A DNA stretch of 33,048 nucleotides from Halobacteriales archaeon QS_9_67_17 (lineage in GTDB: Archaea > Halobacteriota > Halobacteria > Halobacteriales > Haloarculaceae). Positions 1-7,780 of this stretch are shown here, one piece after another; the stretch's first letter is position 1; each line of letters starts with the position of its first letter. A program made the translations under genes and the position numbers. The stretch spans positions 11,209 through 44,256 of the forward strand of contig PXSB01000012.1 in NCBI GenBank assembly GCA_003023185.1, read 5' to 3'. The notes under the pieces are model-generated. The model did no database searches. It was not told the DNA's origin and saw nothing but the letters and a program-made list of their open reading frames with translations.

Positions 1-65
1 GCGGCGTAGCCGCCGCGCACCGGCCCCTTCCAGTCCCACCCGACCGCACTTGTTCGGTCGGCCAT
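1..65 (-). CDS. 5' end of an unidentified gene, truncated by window edge
   Basis: Reading the minus strand from an ATG at 65 gives an open frame to the left edge, beginning MADRTSAVGW and continuing DWKGPVRGGYA. Most third codon positions are G or C, as in the neighbouring genes. It lies 44 nt downstream of the acyl-CoA dehydrogenase stop on the same strand, so it may be its operon partner. A tryptophan followed by a GGYAA stretch near the N-terminus recalls some acyl-CoA thioesterase-like proteins, but 21 residues are too few to assign a family. It could still be a chance frame. Confidence 0.45.
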   Translation of the reverse strand, partial: MADRTSAVGWDWKGPVRGGYA

Positions 66-109
66 CGCGTGTCTGAACACCACCACCCGGACAGCCCGGA
101 GCCGCGCCG

Positions 110-1312
110 TCAGTACGACCGCGGGAGGCGAAGTTCGTTCTCGGCGACGTAGTTCAGGGCAAGCTGCTGGGTGACTGGGACGAGCCGGGTGAGCCGCGCC
201 TCGCGGAAGTAGCGCTCGACATCGTACTCGCGGGCGACGCCGAAGCCGCCGTGCGTCTGAACCGCCGCGTCCGCCGCCTCGTAACACGCCTCCGCCGCGA
301 GGTACTTCGACGTGTTGGCGAGCGTGCCGGTCGCGGTGCTGTCCTCGTCGGCCACCCGACCGGCGGCGTCGAACACCAGCCCCTTGGCCGCCTGCAGATG
401 CATGTACGACTCGGCGAGCGGATGCTGAATCGCCTGATTCGTCCCGATGGGCGCGTCGAACACCTCTCGCTGCTTCGCGTAGTCGACGCCGCGTTCGAGC
501 GCCGCCTCGCCGAGACCGATACACTCGGCCGCGATGGCGAGTCGCTCCTCGTTGAGTCCGTCGAGCACCTGATAGAAGCCGTCACCCTCCTCGCCGATGA
601 GTCGGTCGGCGGGCACGCGCAGGTCGTCGAACCACAGTTCGAAGGCGTGGACGGCGGTGCTCGCCGTCTTGGGGATCTGCTCCATGTCGAGAGCACCCTG
701 TCGGTTGGCATCCGCGAGATCGACGAGGAACATCGAGATGCCGCGCGTCCGCTTGTCCACGTCGGCCCGCGGCGTCGTCCGTGCCATCAACAGGAGATAG
801 TCGCTCTGGTCGACCCGCGAGGTCCATATCTTCTGGCCGTTGATGACGTACTCGTCGCCGTCCCGCTCCGCGAACGTCTCGATGGCGGTGGAGTCGGAGC
901 CGGCGTTCGGCTCCGTCAGCCCGAACGCCTGAATGGACTGCTCGCCGGCCGCGACCGCTGGAAGCAGTTCCTCCTTCAGTTCCTCGTGGGCGTACTTCAC
1001 CAGCGGGACGGAGTTGTAGACGCCGCCGTGGATCGCCTGTGCGGTGGCGAAACCGCCGCCGCTGGCGGCTATCTCCTCCATCATCACCACGACCTCCGGG
1101 GTGCTCATCCCCGCGCCCCCGTACTCCTCGGGGAGGAGGATGCCGAGCCAGCCGTGCTCGCCCAGCAGGTCGACGAACTCCGTCGGGTAGCGCGCCTCGC
1201 GGTCGTTGCACCGCCAGTACTCGTCGTCGAACTCCGAACACAGCTCGCGGATGTTGTCGCGGACGAGCCGCTGTGAGTCGCTCAGTTCGACAGAACAGCG
1301 AAGCCGGGTCAT
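110..1312 (-). CDS. Acyl-CoA dehydrogenase family protein
   Basis: A 400-residue FAD-dependent acyl-CoA dehydrogenase that would oxidise an acyl-CoA to the 2-enoyl-CoA in the cytoplasm. Family signatures seen are GLTEPNAGSD (about residues 131-140), WTSRVDQSD (163-171), QREVFDAPIG (281-290) and the C-terminal QTHGGFGVAREYDVER block (352-367). Length is normal for the family. The usual C-terminal motif with the MCAD-type catalytic Glu (YEGT) reads VPVT here (378-381), so that Glu is absent. A Glu-Arg pair at 256-257 sits where isovaleryl- and long-chain-type enzymes carry their base, so activity of that type is possible. The ATG at 1312 is supported by a TATA box 27 nt upstream. The MmgE/PrpD gene ends 30 nt upstream on the same strand, which suggests a joint catabolic role; the substrate is unknown. 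Confidence 0.93.
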   Translation of the reverse strand: MTRLRCSVELSDSQRLVRDNIRELCSEFDDEYWRCNDREARYPTEFVDLLGEHGWLGILLPEEYGGAGMSTPEVVVMMEEIAASGGGFATAQAIHGGVYNSVPLVKYAHEELKEELLPAVAAGEQSIQAFGLTEPNAGSDSTAIETFAERDGDEYVINGQKIWTSRVDQSDYLLLMARTTPRADVDKRTRGISMFLVDLADANRQGALDMEQIPKTASTAVHAFELWFDDLRVPADRLIGEEGDGFYQVLDGLNEERLAIAAECIGLGEAALERGVDYAKQREVFDAPIGTNQAIQHPLAESYMHLQAAKGLVFDAAGRVADEDSTATGTLANTSKYLAAEACYEAADAAVQTHGGFGVAREYDVERYFREARLTRLVPVTQQLALNYVAENELRLPRSY

Positions 1313-1333
1313 GGCTACGTATCCGGCGAGCGG

Positions 1334-1343
1334 CGTATAAATC
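1334..1343 (-). promoter_or_regulatory. TATA box of the acyl-CoA dehydrogenase gene
   Basis: On the minus strand AGATTTATAC is centred about 27 nt before the ATG at 1312, the spacing of a leaderless haloarchaeal promoter. It touches the stop codon of the upstream MmgE/PrpD gene, so the dehydrogenase can be transcribed on its own as well as by readthrough. Confidence 0.65.
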
Positions 1344-2704
1344 TACTCGGGCGCGAGCGACGCGACGACATCGGCGAGGGACGGTTCGTCAGCTAGCGCC
1401 GCCAGCCGGTCGTGTGTTCGCTCGGCGGCCGCCTCGTTGAGGACGCGGGTCGCGCATTCGAGATACTTCTCTCGGAGCTGTGCCGTCGACAGCGGGTCCT
1501 CGTGGACGCCCGGTGGGTCGGCCTGCGTCCGCTCGTGCGTCTCGCCAGCGGTCGTCACGACGCGGACGGTCGCGCCGTGGCCGTCGTACTCCCGACCGTC
1601 GTCGGTCTCAAAGGCGACCCGCTCGCGCAGCGCTGCGATGGTCGGGTCGGTGACGGCCTCCGGCTCAAACGCGCCCAGCCCGACGCGGTCACGGGCGAGC
1701 GCCGCGGCGACGCAGTGTTCCATCGAGAACTTCGCCTCCAGTCCCGTCTCGGGGTCGGGATTGACGAGCGCGTCGCCGGCCCCCCGCGAGGCGGTCACCT
1801 CGACCCGCTCGACATCGGCCGGCTCGATGCCGTGTTCGTCGGCCAGCGCCGCGGTCGCCGTGACGCTCGTGTGGGTGAAATAACAACAGGGGTAGTACTT
1901 GACGTGGATACCCTCGGTGCGGAGCCGCCACGGTTCGCCGGGTGGGGTCGGCATCGTCGTCGCGCCGCCGCCGTACAGGTCGAAGAAGCCGTCGTCGCCG
2001 CTCACCGGCGTCGCGTCGGCGCTGAACCCGTCGCGGGCCAACAGCGCGGCGGTGACGCCCGACCGTGCCGCGAGGCCGGCGTGGAGCGGCTTCGTCATCG
2101 ACCCGAAGTTCCGCTTCAGGCCCGACGGCATCGACGCCGCGATGCCGAGCGCGCGGTGGGTCGCGTCGGCGTCGAGACCGAGCACGGAACAGGTAGCCGC
2201 CGTCGCGCCGAAGGTTCCGAACGTCGCCGTCGCGTGCCACCCGCGCTCGTAGTGTTCCGGGCTGATCGGCTCGGCGAGATAACACGCCGTCTCGAAGCCG
2301 GCGACGAAGGCTGTCACGGCGTCCGCGCCGGTCGCGTCCGTCGCCTCGCTGGCCGCGAGGACGGGCGGGACGAGGACGACGCTCGGGTGGCCGTCCATCC
2401 CCCACGAGAGGTCGTCGTAGTCGAGCGCGTGACCGGCGGTACCGTTCGCCAGCGCCGCAGCCGGGAGGGTGGCGCGCTCGGTTCGGCCGACGAGCGTCGC
2501 GCCGCCGTCGACTGCACCCGCCTGCGTGGCGGCGAACCGACCGGCGCGCTCGCCCGCGTCCGCGTCGGCCCCGGCGAGCGTTACGCCGACGGTGTCGACG
2601 AACGCCCGCTCCGCCAGTGCGACGAGGTCACTCGGTGCGTCCTCGAACTCTAAGCCCGCGACGAACTCCGCGAGGACTCGCTCCGGTGTGGCTCTGTCTG
2701 TCAT
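1343..2704 (-). CDS. MmgE/PrpD family protein (2-methylcitrate dehydratase-like)
   Basis: A 453-residue protein of the MmgE/PrpD family, which includes 2-methylcitrate dehydratase and cis-aconitate decarboxylase and acts on small carboxylic acids. Seen in the sequence are an N-terminal helical part beginning after MTDRATPERV, the HALDYDD segment near residue 97, the GWHATATFGTFGA block and the KYYPCCYFTH block. Together these match the family from end to end at normal length. The open frame extends upstream to 3100, but the ATG at 2704 is preferred because family similarity begins right after it and a T-rich TATA-like element lies 27 nt upstream. The 3' end lies against the promoter of the acyl-CoA dehydrogenase. 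PrpD-type proteins next to acyl-CoA dehydrogenases suggest degradation of a propionate-like or branched acid, but the exact substrate cannot be read from sequence. Confidence 0.9.
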   Translation of the reverse strand: MTDRATPERVLAEFVAGLEFEDAPSDLVALAERAFVDTVGVTLAGADADAGERAGRFAATQAGAVDGGATLVGRTERATLPAAALANGTAGHALDYDDLSWGMDGHPSVVLVPPVLAASEATDATGADAVTAFVAGFETACYLAEPISPEHYERGWHATATFGTFGATAATCSVLGLDADATHRALGIAASMPSGLKRNFGSMTKPLHAGLAARSGVTAALLARDGFSADATPVSGDDGFFDLYGGGATTMPTPPGEPWRLRTEGIHVKYYPCCYFTHTSVTATAALADEHGIEPADVERVEVTASRGAGDALVNPDPETGLEAKFSMEHCVAAALARDRVGLGAFEPEAVTDPTIAALRERVAFETDDGREYDGHGATVRVVTTAGETHERTQADPPGVHEDPLSTAQLREKYLECATRVLNEAAAERTHDRLAALADEPSLADVVASLAPE

Positions 2705-2726
2705 ACTCGTGGACGCGTCGCCGCGA

Positions 2727-2790
2727 GCAAAAAGCCCTCGCCACGGCCGAGACGCGTTCGGCCGGGCCGGCGGGCCGACCTTTTTGCGAT
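2727..2790. promoter_or_regulatory. Divergent promoter pair (MmgE/PrpD and LLM oxidoreductase)
   Basis: The 106-nt space between the two divergent start codons holds a T-run element in each direction: GCTTTTTGC on the minus strand (2727-2735) and CCTTTTTGCG on the plus strand (2779-2788). Each is centred about 27 nt before its own start codon (2704 and 2811). The two elements are nearly identical, CTTTTTGC in both, which suggests matched basal promoters with leaderless or near-leaderless transcripts. Confidence 0.5.
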
Positions 2791-2810
2791 TCGGGGGCGT
2801 CTCCGCCGGC

Positions 2811-3803
2811 ATGGATCTCGAACTCCTGCTCGTGACCCAGTACGAGCGCGACCGGGCGCTTGCCGGGGTCGGCGAGGAGTTGCGCGAGCAGGTCGCCATC
2901 GCGCGGGACGGGGCGCTGAACGGGATCGGCGTCAGCGAACACCACGTGACCGACGACCACCAGTATCTACTGAACGAGGCCGTCGTCGCCCACCTCGCGG
3001 ACGCGGTCGGCGATATGCGACTCACGACCGCGCTGTGTCTGCTCCCGTACCACAACCCCGTCCGGATCGCGGAGTTCGGCGCGACGGTCGACGTGCTCAC
3101 CGGTGGCCAGTTCCGGCTCGGCGTCGGTCTCGGCTACCGCGACGCCGAATACGACGCCTTCGGCGTGGACCACGCCGACGGCCCCGGCCGCCTCATCGAG
3201 GGCGTCGAGATAATCGAGCGGCTCTGGACCGAGGATAGGGGGACGTACGACGGCGACCACTTCCAACTTGACGAGGTGACCATCCGACCCAAGCCGCTAC
3301 AGGAGCCGCGACCGCCCATCTGGGTCGGTGCGAGCAACGAGTCGAGTGTGCGCCGCGGCGCACGGATCGCCGACGGCTTCCTCGGCGCACACGTCCCGTT
3401 CGACCTCGCACGCCGACAGATCGCCGACTTCCGCGACGAGCGCGAGCGGACGGGCCGTGACCCCGGCGAGGTCGGTCTCCTCCGGGAGGCGTACGTCGCG
3501 GAGACGACCGCGGCCGCCGAGGCCGTCGTCACGGAGCCACTAATGGGTAAGTACGAGGGGTACACGGAGTGGGGCCAAGACGACGCCATCGACGACGACA
3601 CGTTCGAGTCGGAGTGGAACCGGCTCGCCGAGGACCGGTTCCTCGTCGGGAGCCCCGACGACGTGGTCGCGGAAATCGAGCGCTACCGCGAGGCGATGGA
3701 TCTCGATCACCTGTTCGTCCGCACGCAGTTCCCGGGGATGGACCCGGCCGACGTGCGCTCGTCTATTCGGCTACTCGCCGAGGAAGTCGCGCCGCGCGTG
3801 TGA
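2811..3803 (+). CDS. LLM-class flavin-dependent oxidoreductase
   Basis: A 330-residue luciferase-like monooxygenase-fold protein, probably soluble, using reduced FMN or coenzyme F420. The TIM-barrel hallmarks are seen: EHH at the end of an early strand (about residues 43-45), LTGGQFRLGVGLGY after residue 95, a RPKPLQ..RPPIWVG segment and a late GSPDDVVAEIERY segment typical of the C-terminal half. The ATG at 2811 gives the expected N-terminus MDLELLLVTQ; an open frame extends upstream but overlaps the divergent gene and lacks family similarity. The promoter element lies 27 nt upstream. The gene is divergent from the MmgE/PrpD gene and followed by a cupin gene on the same strand. Haloarchaeal members often use F420, but the cofactor and substrate here are not determined by sequence. 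Confidence 0.9.
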   Translation: MDLELLLVTQYERDRALAGVGEELREQVAIARDGALNGIGVSEHHVTDDHQYLLNEAVVAHLADAVGDMRLTTALCLLPYHNPVRIAEFGATVDVLTGGQFRLGVGLGYRDAEYDAFGVDHADGPGRLIEGVEIIERLWTEDRGTYDGDHFQLDEVTIRPKPLQEPRPPIWVGASNESSVRRGARIADGFLGAHVPFDLARRQIADFRDERERTGRDPGEVGLLREAYVAETTAAAEAVVTEPLMGKYEGYTEWGQDDAIDDDTFESEWNRLAEDRFLVGSPDDVVAEIERYREAMDLDHLFVRTQFPGMDPADVRSSIRLLAEEVAPRV

Positions 3804-3808
3804 AGATC

Positions 3809-3822
3809 GAGCGTCGACGCTC
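3809..3822. promoter_or_regulatory. 14-bp perfect palindrome after the LLM gene
   Basis: GAGCGTCGACGCTC is a perfect palindrome 5 nt after the LLM oxidoreductase stop and 70 nt before the cupin start. With no loop it is a poor RNA terminator and looks more like a dimeric protein-binding site. A chance occurrence in GC-rich DNA is possible. Confidence 0.3.
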
Positions 3823-3891
3823 TCTGGCATGCCGACAGCCCGTACCGACCGGCACCGTCAGGCTCACGCCGGCCGGCTCCGTGGACGGATT

Positions 3892-4233
3892 ATGCCGATG
3901 GACATCCGACCGTGGGACGACCCGTTCAAGACAGAGGCCGCCTACGAGGGGATCGAGCGTCGGGTGCTCGCGTTCACCGACGAGTTGATGCTGGTTCACT
4001 ACACCGTCGAGGCGGGTGCCGTCTTCCCGGCGCACACACACGAAGAGACCGAGCAGGCGGTGTACGTCATTGACGGTGAGATCGAACTGTTCGGCGACGA
4101 GTCGGCCGTGCTCGGAGCCGGCGACACCTTCGTCGTCGGTCCGGGCACCGAACACGGCGTCCGTGGCCGAGCGGAGGAGACCCAGCTGATCGACGCGTTC
4201 ACGCCGCCGATAGCCGAGTACGCAGAGGAATAA
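3892..4233 (+). CDS. Small single-domain cupin protein
   Basis: A 113-residue single cupin domain. Motif 1 is present as HTH (residues 48-50) with Glu54 and a downstream Gly; motif 2 is PGTEHGV with His88. These give the usual His-His-Glu-His metal set of the fold. The ATG at 3892 is chosen because the domain starts soon after; an in-frame ATG at 3829 would add 21 basic residues unlike the family, and ATG 3898 is also possible. It follows the LLM oxidoreductase by 88 nt in the same direction and converges on the carotenoid oxygenases. Such stand-alone cupins may be enzymes or ligand-binding proteins, and no substrate can be assigned. Confidence 0.85.
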   Translation: MPMDIRPWDDPFKTEAAYEGIERRVLAFTDELMLVHYTVEAGAVFPAHTHEETEQAVYVIDGEIELFGDESAVLGAGDTFVVGPGTEHGVRGRAEETQLIDAFTPPIAEYAEE

Positions 4234-4287
4234 GCACGCGCGCCGGCGCTCGGCATCGCGCCCCTCTCCTACGAGTCGAACCGGCCG

Positions 4288-5730
4288 TCAGTTCATCGTC
4301 CGGCCGTCGACGGGCGGACCATAGAACTGGCCGTGGAAACCGTAGGGGAGCCGATGCGGGAGTGGTGCGCGCGCCAGTTCGTCCATGCTCGCGGCGTCGA
4401 GACAGACGAGCACCGACCGATCCGCGTCGGGATCGAGAACGACCGACAGCAGCACGCCGTAATCGTCGATATCCTCGGGAGCGGGCACGAACACCGGCTC
4501 TCCGGGATAGCCACCGGCGTCGGCCCAGCGGGTCACCGTTCCGCCGTCGGGGGCGACCTGCACGAGCGCGGTCGGGAGGCTCGATTCGCCCCGCGTCTCG
4601 GCGAGATACAGGCGGCCGTACGGTCGGCCGTTGTCCCGGGCGTAATCGATCATCGGGAACTCGACGGGGCCGTCGTGGACTGTTCGCCGGGACGCGTCAC
4701 CGCCATCGAGCGGGATTCGATACCGGACGAGGTCACCGGACGGGAGCTTTGGCGCGCCGGCTCGCAGGTTCGCCAGCGTGAGGCCGGTCATCGCGCGCTC
4801 GTCCGGGTACGCGACGCAGTCGACCACCACCTCGCCGTCCGTCTCGTAGGCGTTGGCGTGGTGGTAGACGAACGCAGGCGGCGCGGCGACCGTCGCGACG
4901 TGGTCGCCGGTCGTCCGGTCGAGGACGACGAACCGGAGCGGCTTGTCCAGCGGTTCGACGGCGTCGATGAACGTGTCGCCGGTGACGACGCCAGTGAGGA
5001 GCGTGGTCGTGTCGAGACCGACGGGGTTCACCGTGACGACGGCGTACCGCTCGGTGAGCGCGAAGGAGTGGACGTACGGCGCGTCCTCGAACCGCAGGCG
5101 TGTCAGCGGGGTCGGGTCGCCGCCCGCAGCGGGGCGCTCGAACAGCGTGTACGTCGCGCCCCGGTCATAGCTCACGCCGAGGTTGAGGAATCGGTTGCCG
5201 TCGCGGTGGAGATGCGCGAGCGTCACGTCACAGTCCAGCCCGGCGGTGAGGTCGACTCGATCCGTCGTTTCGAGCGTCTCCGGGTCGAATCGGATCCCCC
5301 ACGGCGACTCCGTGACCGCGAGGTAGTCGTCGCCGTAGCGGACGACGCCGACGGAGGGGTTGTCCTGAAACGCGTCGGTCAACGCTTGCCGGAGCCGCGT
5401 CCACGGCGGCCGGTCCGCGGGCGTCCCCGGCAACATCGCCCGGACGCCGTCCTGTTCGCGGGCGAACCGGAAGTCCTCGCTCCGGACGAACCGGTTGCTG
5501 TACCGGACGCCGTCGTCGAAGGTGAACGACCGGAGCATCGCCAGCGCATCGAACCAGTGGCGAAGGTCGGTGTCGCCGGCCTCGAACGCGCCGGGCCCGT
5601 TCGCGATGTAGCGGCCGCGCAGCCAGTCCGGGAAGTGACCCTCGACGGACAGCGACACGTCCTGCAGTTCTTCGCGCTGGGTCTCGAACCCGCGGCGGTA
5701 GCCCGTCCCGGTTTCCTGCTCACTTGCCAT
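4288..5730 (-). CDS. Carotenoid oxygenase (CCD/RPE65 family), copy 1
   Basis: A 480-residue non-haem iron dioxygenase of the carotenoid-cleavage/lignostilbene family, which cleaves a double bond in carotenoids or related polyenes and stilbenes. The four iron-binding histidines of the seven-bladed propeller can be placed at His173 (LAHLHRD), His221 (YVHSFAL), His290 or 291 (YHHANAYE) and His466 (GFHGQFYG). An RYIANGPGAFE segment near the N-terminus (about 40-50) and FDDGVRYSNRFVRSE (71-85) are typical. The ATG at 5730 is preferred over the long upstream extension because family similarity begins just after it and a TATA-like box lies 26 nt upstream. It is 35 nt downstream of a paralogue of almost the same length. 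The substrate is unknown; haloarchaeal retinal is usually made by the unrelated Brp/Blh family. Confidence 0.92.
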   Translation of the reverse strand: MASEQETGTGYRRGFETQREELQDVSLSVEGHFPDWLRGRYIANGPGAFEAGDTDLRHWFDALAMLRSFTFDDGVRYSNRFVRSEDFRFAREQDGVRAMLPGTPADRPPWTRLRQALTDAFQDNPSVGVVRYGDDYLAVTESPWGIRFDPETLETTDRVDLTAGLDCDVTLAHLHRDGNRFLNLGVSYDRGATYTLFERPAAGGDPTPLTRLRFEDAPYVHSFALTERYAVVTVNPVGLDTTTLLTGVVTGDTFIDAVEPLDKPLRFVVLDRTTGDHVATVAAPPAFVYHHANAYETDGEVVVDCVAYPDERAMTGLTLANLRAGAPKLPSGDLVRYRIPLDGGDASRRTVHDGPVEFPMIDYARDNGRPYGRLYLAETRGESSLPTALVQVAPDGGTVTRWADAGGYPGEPVFVPAPEDIDDYGVLLSVVLDPDADRSVLVCLDAASMDELARAPLPHRLPYGFHGQFYGPPVDGRTMN

Positions 5731-5750
5731 ACCCGTCGTAGGCACGCGTG

Positions 5751-5760
5751 CCGTAAGTGT
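5751..5760 (-). promoter_or_regulatory. TATA-like box of carotenoid oxygenase copy 1
   Basis: ACACTTACGG on the minus strand is centred about 26 nt before the ATG at 5730 and fills the 35-nt gap after the upstream paralogue. It suggests that copy 1 can be transcribed independently. Confidence 0.45.
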
Positions 5761-5765
5761 CCCCG

Positions 5766-7220
5766 CTACGGCACCAGCTCGGGGAAGAACCGGCCGTGGA
5801 AGTCGAACGGGAGTGCGTGGGGGAGCGGTGCCCGCGCCCGTTCCGTCAGCGTCTCGCCGTCGAGCACGACCAGCGTCGACCGACCCGCCTCGTGGTCGAG
5901 TGTCACCGTCAACACGACGCCGTCGTCCGCCGAGTGTGCGCGCTCGTCGTCGGTGGGCCGCGCCGACCCCGAACGCGGGACGAATATCGGCTCGCTGACG
6001 GGGGTGTCGTCGCTCCACTCGGTCACCCGACCGGTGACGGTGTCCACCTTCCGGACGGCGCGTGGCCACCGTGTCACCGGCGTGTCGGTCCCCTGCGCGT
6101 ACACGTAGCGGTGCTCGTGTAGCCGCGTCGCGGGCGAGACGGTCGGCAGGCCCGTCCCGGTGGCGAAGCGGGCGGTCCGCTCGACCGTCGGCTCGCCCGC
6201 TGGGTCGGTGACTCGATACCGGTCCAGCCGCCCGGCGACAGCGTCCAGTTGGCCCGCGCGCAACGCGGCGAGGTCTAAACTGTCCACCGCGTCGGCGTCC
6301 GGCAGGGTTTCGAGGTCGAACACCACGTCGCCGTCGGTCTGGTAGGCGTTGACGTGGTGGAAGCCGAAGACGGGCGGTGCGGTCGCCTCGCCCACGACGC
6401 CGCCGCCGTGCCGGTTGATGACGTACACGGTCGTCCCGGCGTCGGGCCGCCAGCGGAAGTTCTCGACGAACGGCCCCTGACGCCCCGGCTTGAAGAAGGC
6501 GAGCGGGTTCACGTCGAAGGGGAACGCGGTCAGGACGACGTAGTCGGGCGTCAGCGCGAAGCTGTGCATGTAGCTCGGGCGGTCCGTCGGGACGGAGGCG
6601 AGGAGCTTCCGGCGCTCCGGCGACCGCATCGCGTACACGTGGTAGTAGCTGGGCCGTCCGAACTCCGTCTCGACGTTGACGTGGAGGTCGCGGTCAGGGT
6701 CATACCGGAGGTGTGCACAGGCGAGGTCGCCGCTCGGGGCCGGGCCGTCGTACCGGCGATGCCCCAAGGTTTCGAGGCTCGTAGGGTCGACGCGGACCCA
6801 CCGCGGGCTCTCGGTCAACGCGAGATACTCGTCGCCGATCCGTTCGAGGATGATGTTGGTGTTGTCGTACGGGTCGCCACGGAAGGCGTTCCAGAGCCGC
6901 TCGCGCAGCGTCGACTCGCCGGTGGCGAACCCGCCGTCGAAGCGACCCGCCCGCGCCGCCTCGTAGGCGTCGGTCCGGAGGAAGCGGTTGCTGTACCGGA
7001 CGCCGTCGTCGAACGTAAACCGGGTGAGCATCGCGAGCCCGTCGAACCAGTGGTCGACGCTCCCATCGCCGACCGAGAAGGAGCCGGGACCGTTCCGGAC
7101 GAGACTCCCCGACAGCCACTCGGGGAGGCTCCCCTCGACGGGGAGGGCGACGGTCGTCTCCGTCGACAGCGAGTGGAAGCCGAGCCGGTCGTCGGGGCCA
7201 GAATCCTCCGAGCGTGCCAT
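5766..7220 (-). CDS. Carotenoid oxygenase (CCD/RPE65 family), copy 2
   Basis: A 484-residue paralogue of the downstream gene, same strand and family. The iron ligands can be placed at His170 (ACAHLRYD), His219 (YMHSFAL), His288 or 289 (GFHHVNAYQ) and His475 (FDFHGRFF), so the metal site appears intact. Shared blocks are VRNGPGSFSVGD (41-52), FDDGVRYSNRFLR (70-82) and the C-terminal RARAPLPHALP. The two copies are clearly diverged, with different lengths between the second and third histidines, so this is an old duplication or separate acquisition and not a recent copy. The ATG at 7220 has an ATAT-containing box 27 nt upstream. The protein may act on a different polyene or cleave at a different bond from copy 1. 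Confidence 0.92.
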   Translation of the reverse strand: MARSEDSGPDDRLGFHSLSTETTVALPVEGSLPEWLSGSLVRNGPGSFSVGDGSVDHWFDGLAMLTRFTFDDGVRYSNRFLRTDAYEAARAGRFDGGFATGESTLRERLWNAFRGDPYDNTNIILERIGDEYLALTESPRWVRVDPTSLETLGHRRYDGPAPSGDLACAHLRYDPDRDLHVNVETEFGRPSYYHVYAMRSPERRKLLASVPTDRPSYMHSFALTPDYVVLTAFPFDVNPLAFFKPGRQGPFVENFRWRPDAGTTVYVINRHGGGVVGEATAPPVFGFHHVNAYQTDGDVVFDLETLPDADAVDSLDLAALRAGQLDAVAGRLDRYRVTDPAGEPTVERTARFATGTGLPTVSPATRLHEHRYVYAQGTDTPVTRWPRAVRKVDTVTGRVTEWSDDTPVSEPIFVPRSGSARPTDDERAHSADDGVVLTVTLDHEAGRSTLVVLDGETLTERARAPLPHALPFDFHGRFFPELVP

Positions 7221-7243
7221 CGTGGTTCATACGGCTACCAGCC

Positions 7244-7251
7244 GGATATGT
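7244..7251 (-). promoter_or_regulatory. TATA box of carotenoid oxygenase copy 2
   Basis: ACATATCC on the minus strand is centred about 27 nt before the ATG at 7220, the leaderless haloarchaeal spacing. It is the likely promoter of the oxygenase pair. Confidence 0.55.
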
Positions 7252-7308
7252 GCTGGCGTCGCCCACACCCGTTCCTGTGCTCGGGCGTGTGGGTCGTCGG
7301 GGCGCGTA

Positions 7309-7620
7309 TCAGCCGTCCGTCCTCTCGACGCCCGAATCGATTCGTACACTGTCGAGCGCGTCCTCGACCGCCGCCCGCATCCCCTCGCGGAACGCCTCGA
7401 CGCCGTACTTTTCGGCGGTGGCCGCGATGTCGTCGGCCGACAGCGCGACGCCGTCCGTCTCGAACCGGTCGAGTGCATCTCGCAGGTTGTCCGGCCCACG
7501 GTCGTACAGTAGACCCGTCTCACCGTCGTCGATCTGGTGTTGGGTGTAGCCGTCTCGGACGCCGATGACGGGCGTGCCGCTGGCCAGCGCCTCGACCGGG
7601 ACGATACCGAAGTCAACGAC
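7309..7620 (-). pseudogene. Glycosyltransferase family 4, C-terminal remnant
   Basis: Translating the minus strand from 7620 gives 103 codons and a TGA at 7309-7311. The reading starts V-V-DFGIVPVEALASGTPVIG, continues VRDGYTQHQIDDGETGLLYD, and ends DSGVERTDG. DFGIVPVEA, then GTPVIG, then ETGLLY is the nucleotide-sugar-binding C-terminal lobe of GT4 enzymes, and it matches the DFGIVPIEA block of the intact enzyme at 13895-15016. No start codon or N-terminal two thirds remain: upstream of about 7620 the reading becomes unrelated (SLRTGIRRRYTSHA). The piece is therefore a truncated relic. It abuts another relic on the opposite strand. Confidence 0.85.
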
Positions 7621-7622
7621 CG

Positions 7623-7769
7623 CGTGAGAAGTATACCGGCGGCGAATTCCGGTTCTCAGAGAGACAGTTGCCGTGGCGGGAGACGTTCATCGATCCCAGC
7701 ATGTGGTATGATGGCGACGAGATCATCTTTCTTATCGAGGGGCCGGGAGTGCCAAACTACACGCGATAG
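7623..7769 (+). pseudogene. C-terminal remnant of an unidentified protein
   Basis: On the plus strand the frame of codon 7623 reads REKYTGGEFRFSERQLPWRE and then TFIDPSMWYDGDEIIFLIEG and PGVPNYTR to a TAG at 7767-7769. The composition looks like real protein: aromatic and hydrophobic strands, acidic turns and no low-complexity arginine/serine shadow pattern. To the left the frame runs into the glycosyltransferase remnant read from the other strand, and no start codon with family sense is visible. I interpret it as the 3' end of a gene whose 5' part was lost. I do not recognise the family. A chance open frame is possible, but the sequence is unlike the antisense frames elsewhere in the window. 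Confidence 0.5.
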
Positions 7770-7780
7770 GCTACAATTGC

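Noticed and set aside
1412-2653. 413-residue plus-strand frame opposite the MmgE/PrpD gene
   Set aside because: Shadow composition with no recognisable motif, while the minus strand encodes a complete family protein.
4333-6108. 591-residue open frame on the plus strand, opposite the carotenoid oxygenases
   Set aside because: It is exactly antisense to two well-supported genes and has the Arg/Val/Glu-rich composition of a GC-rich shadow frame. No domain is seen.
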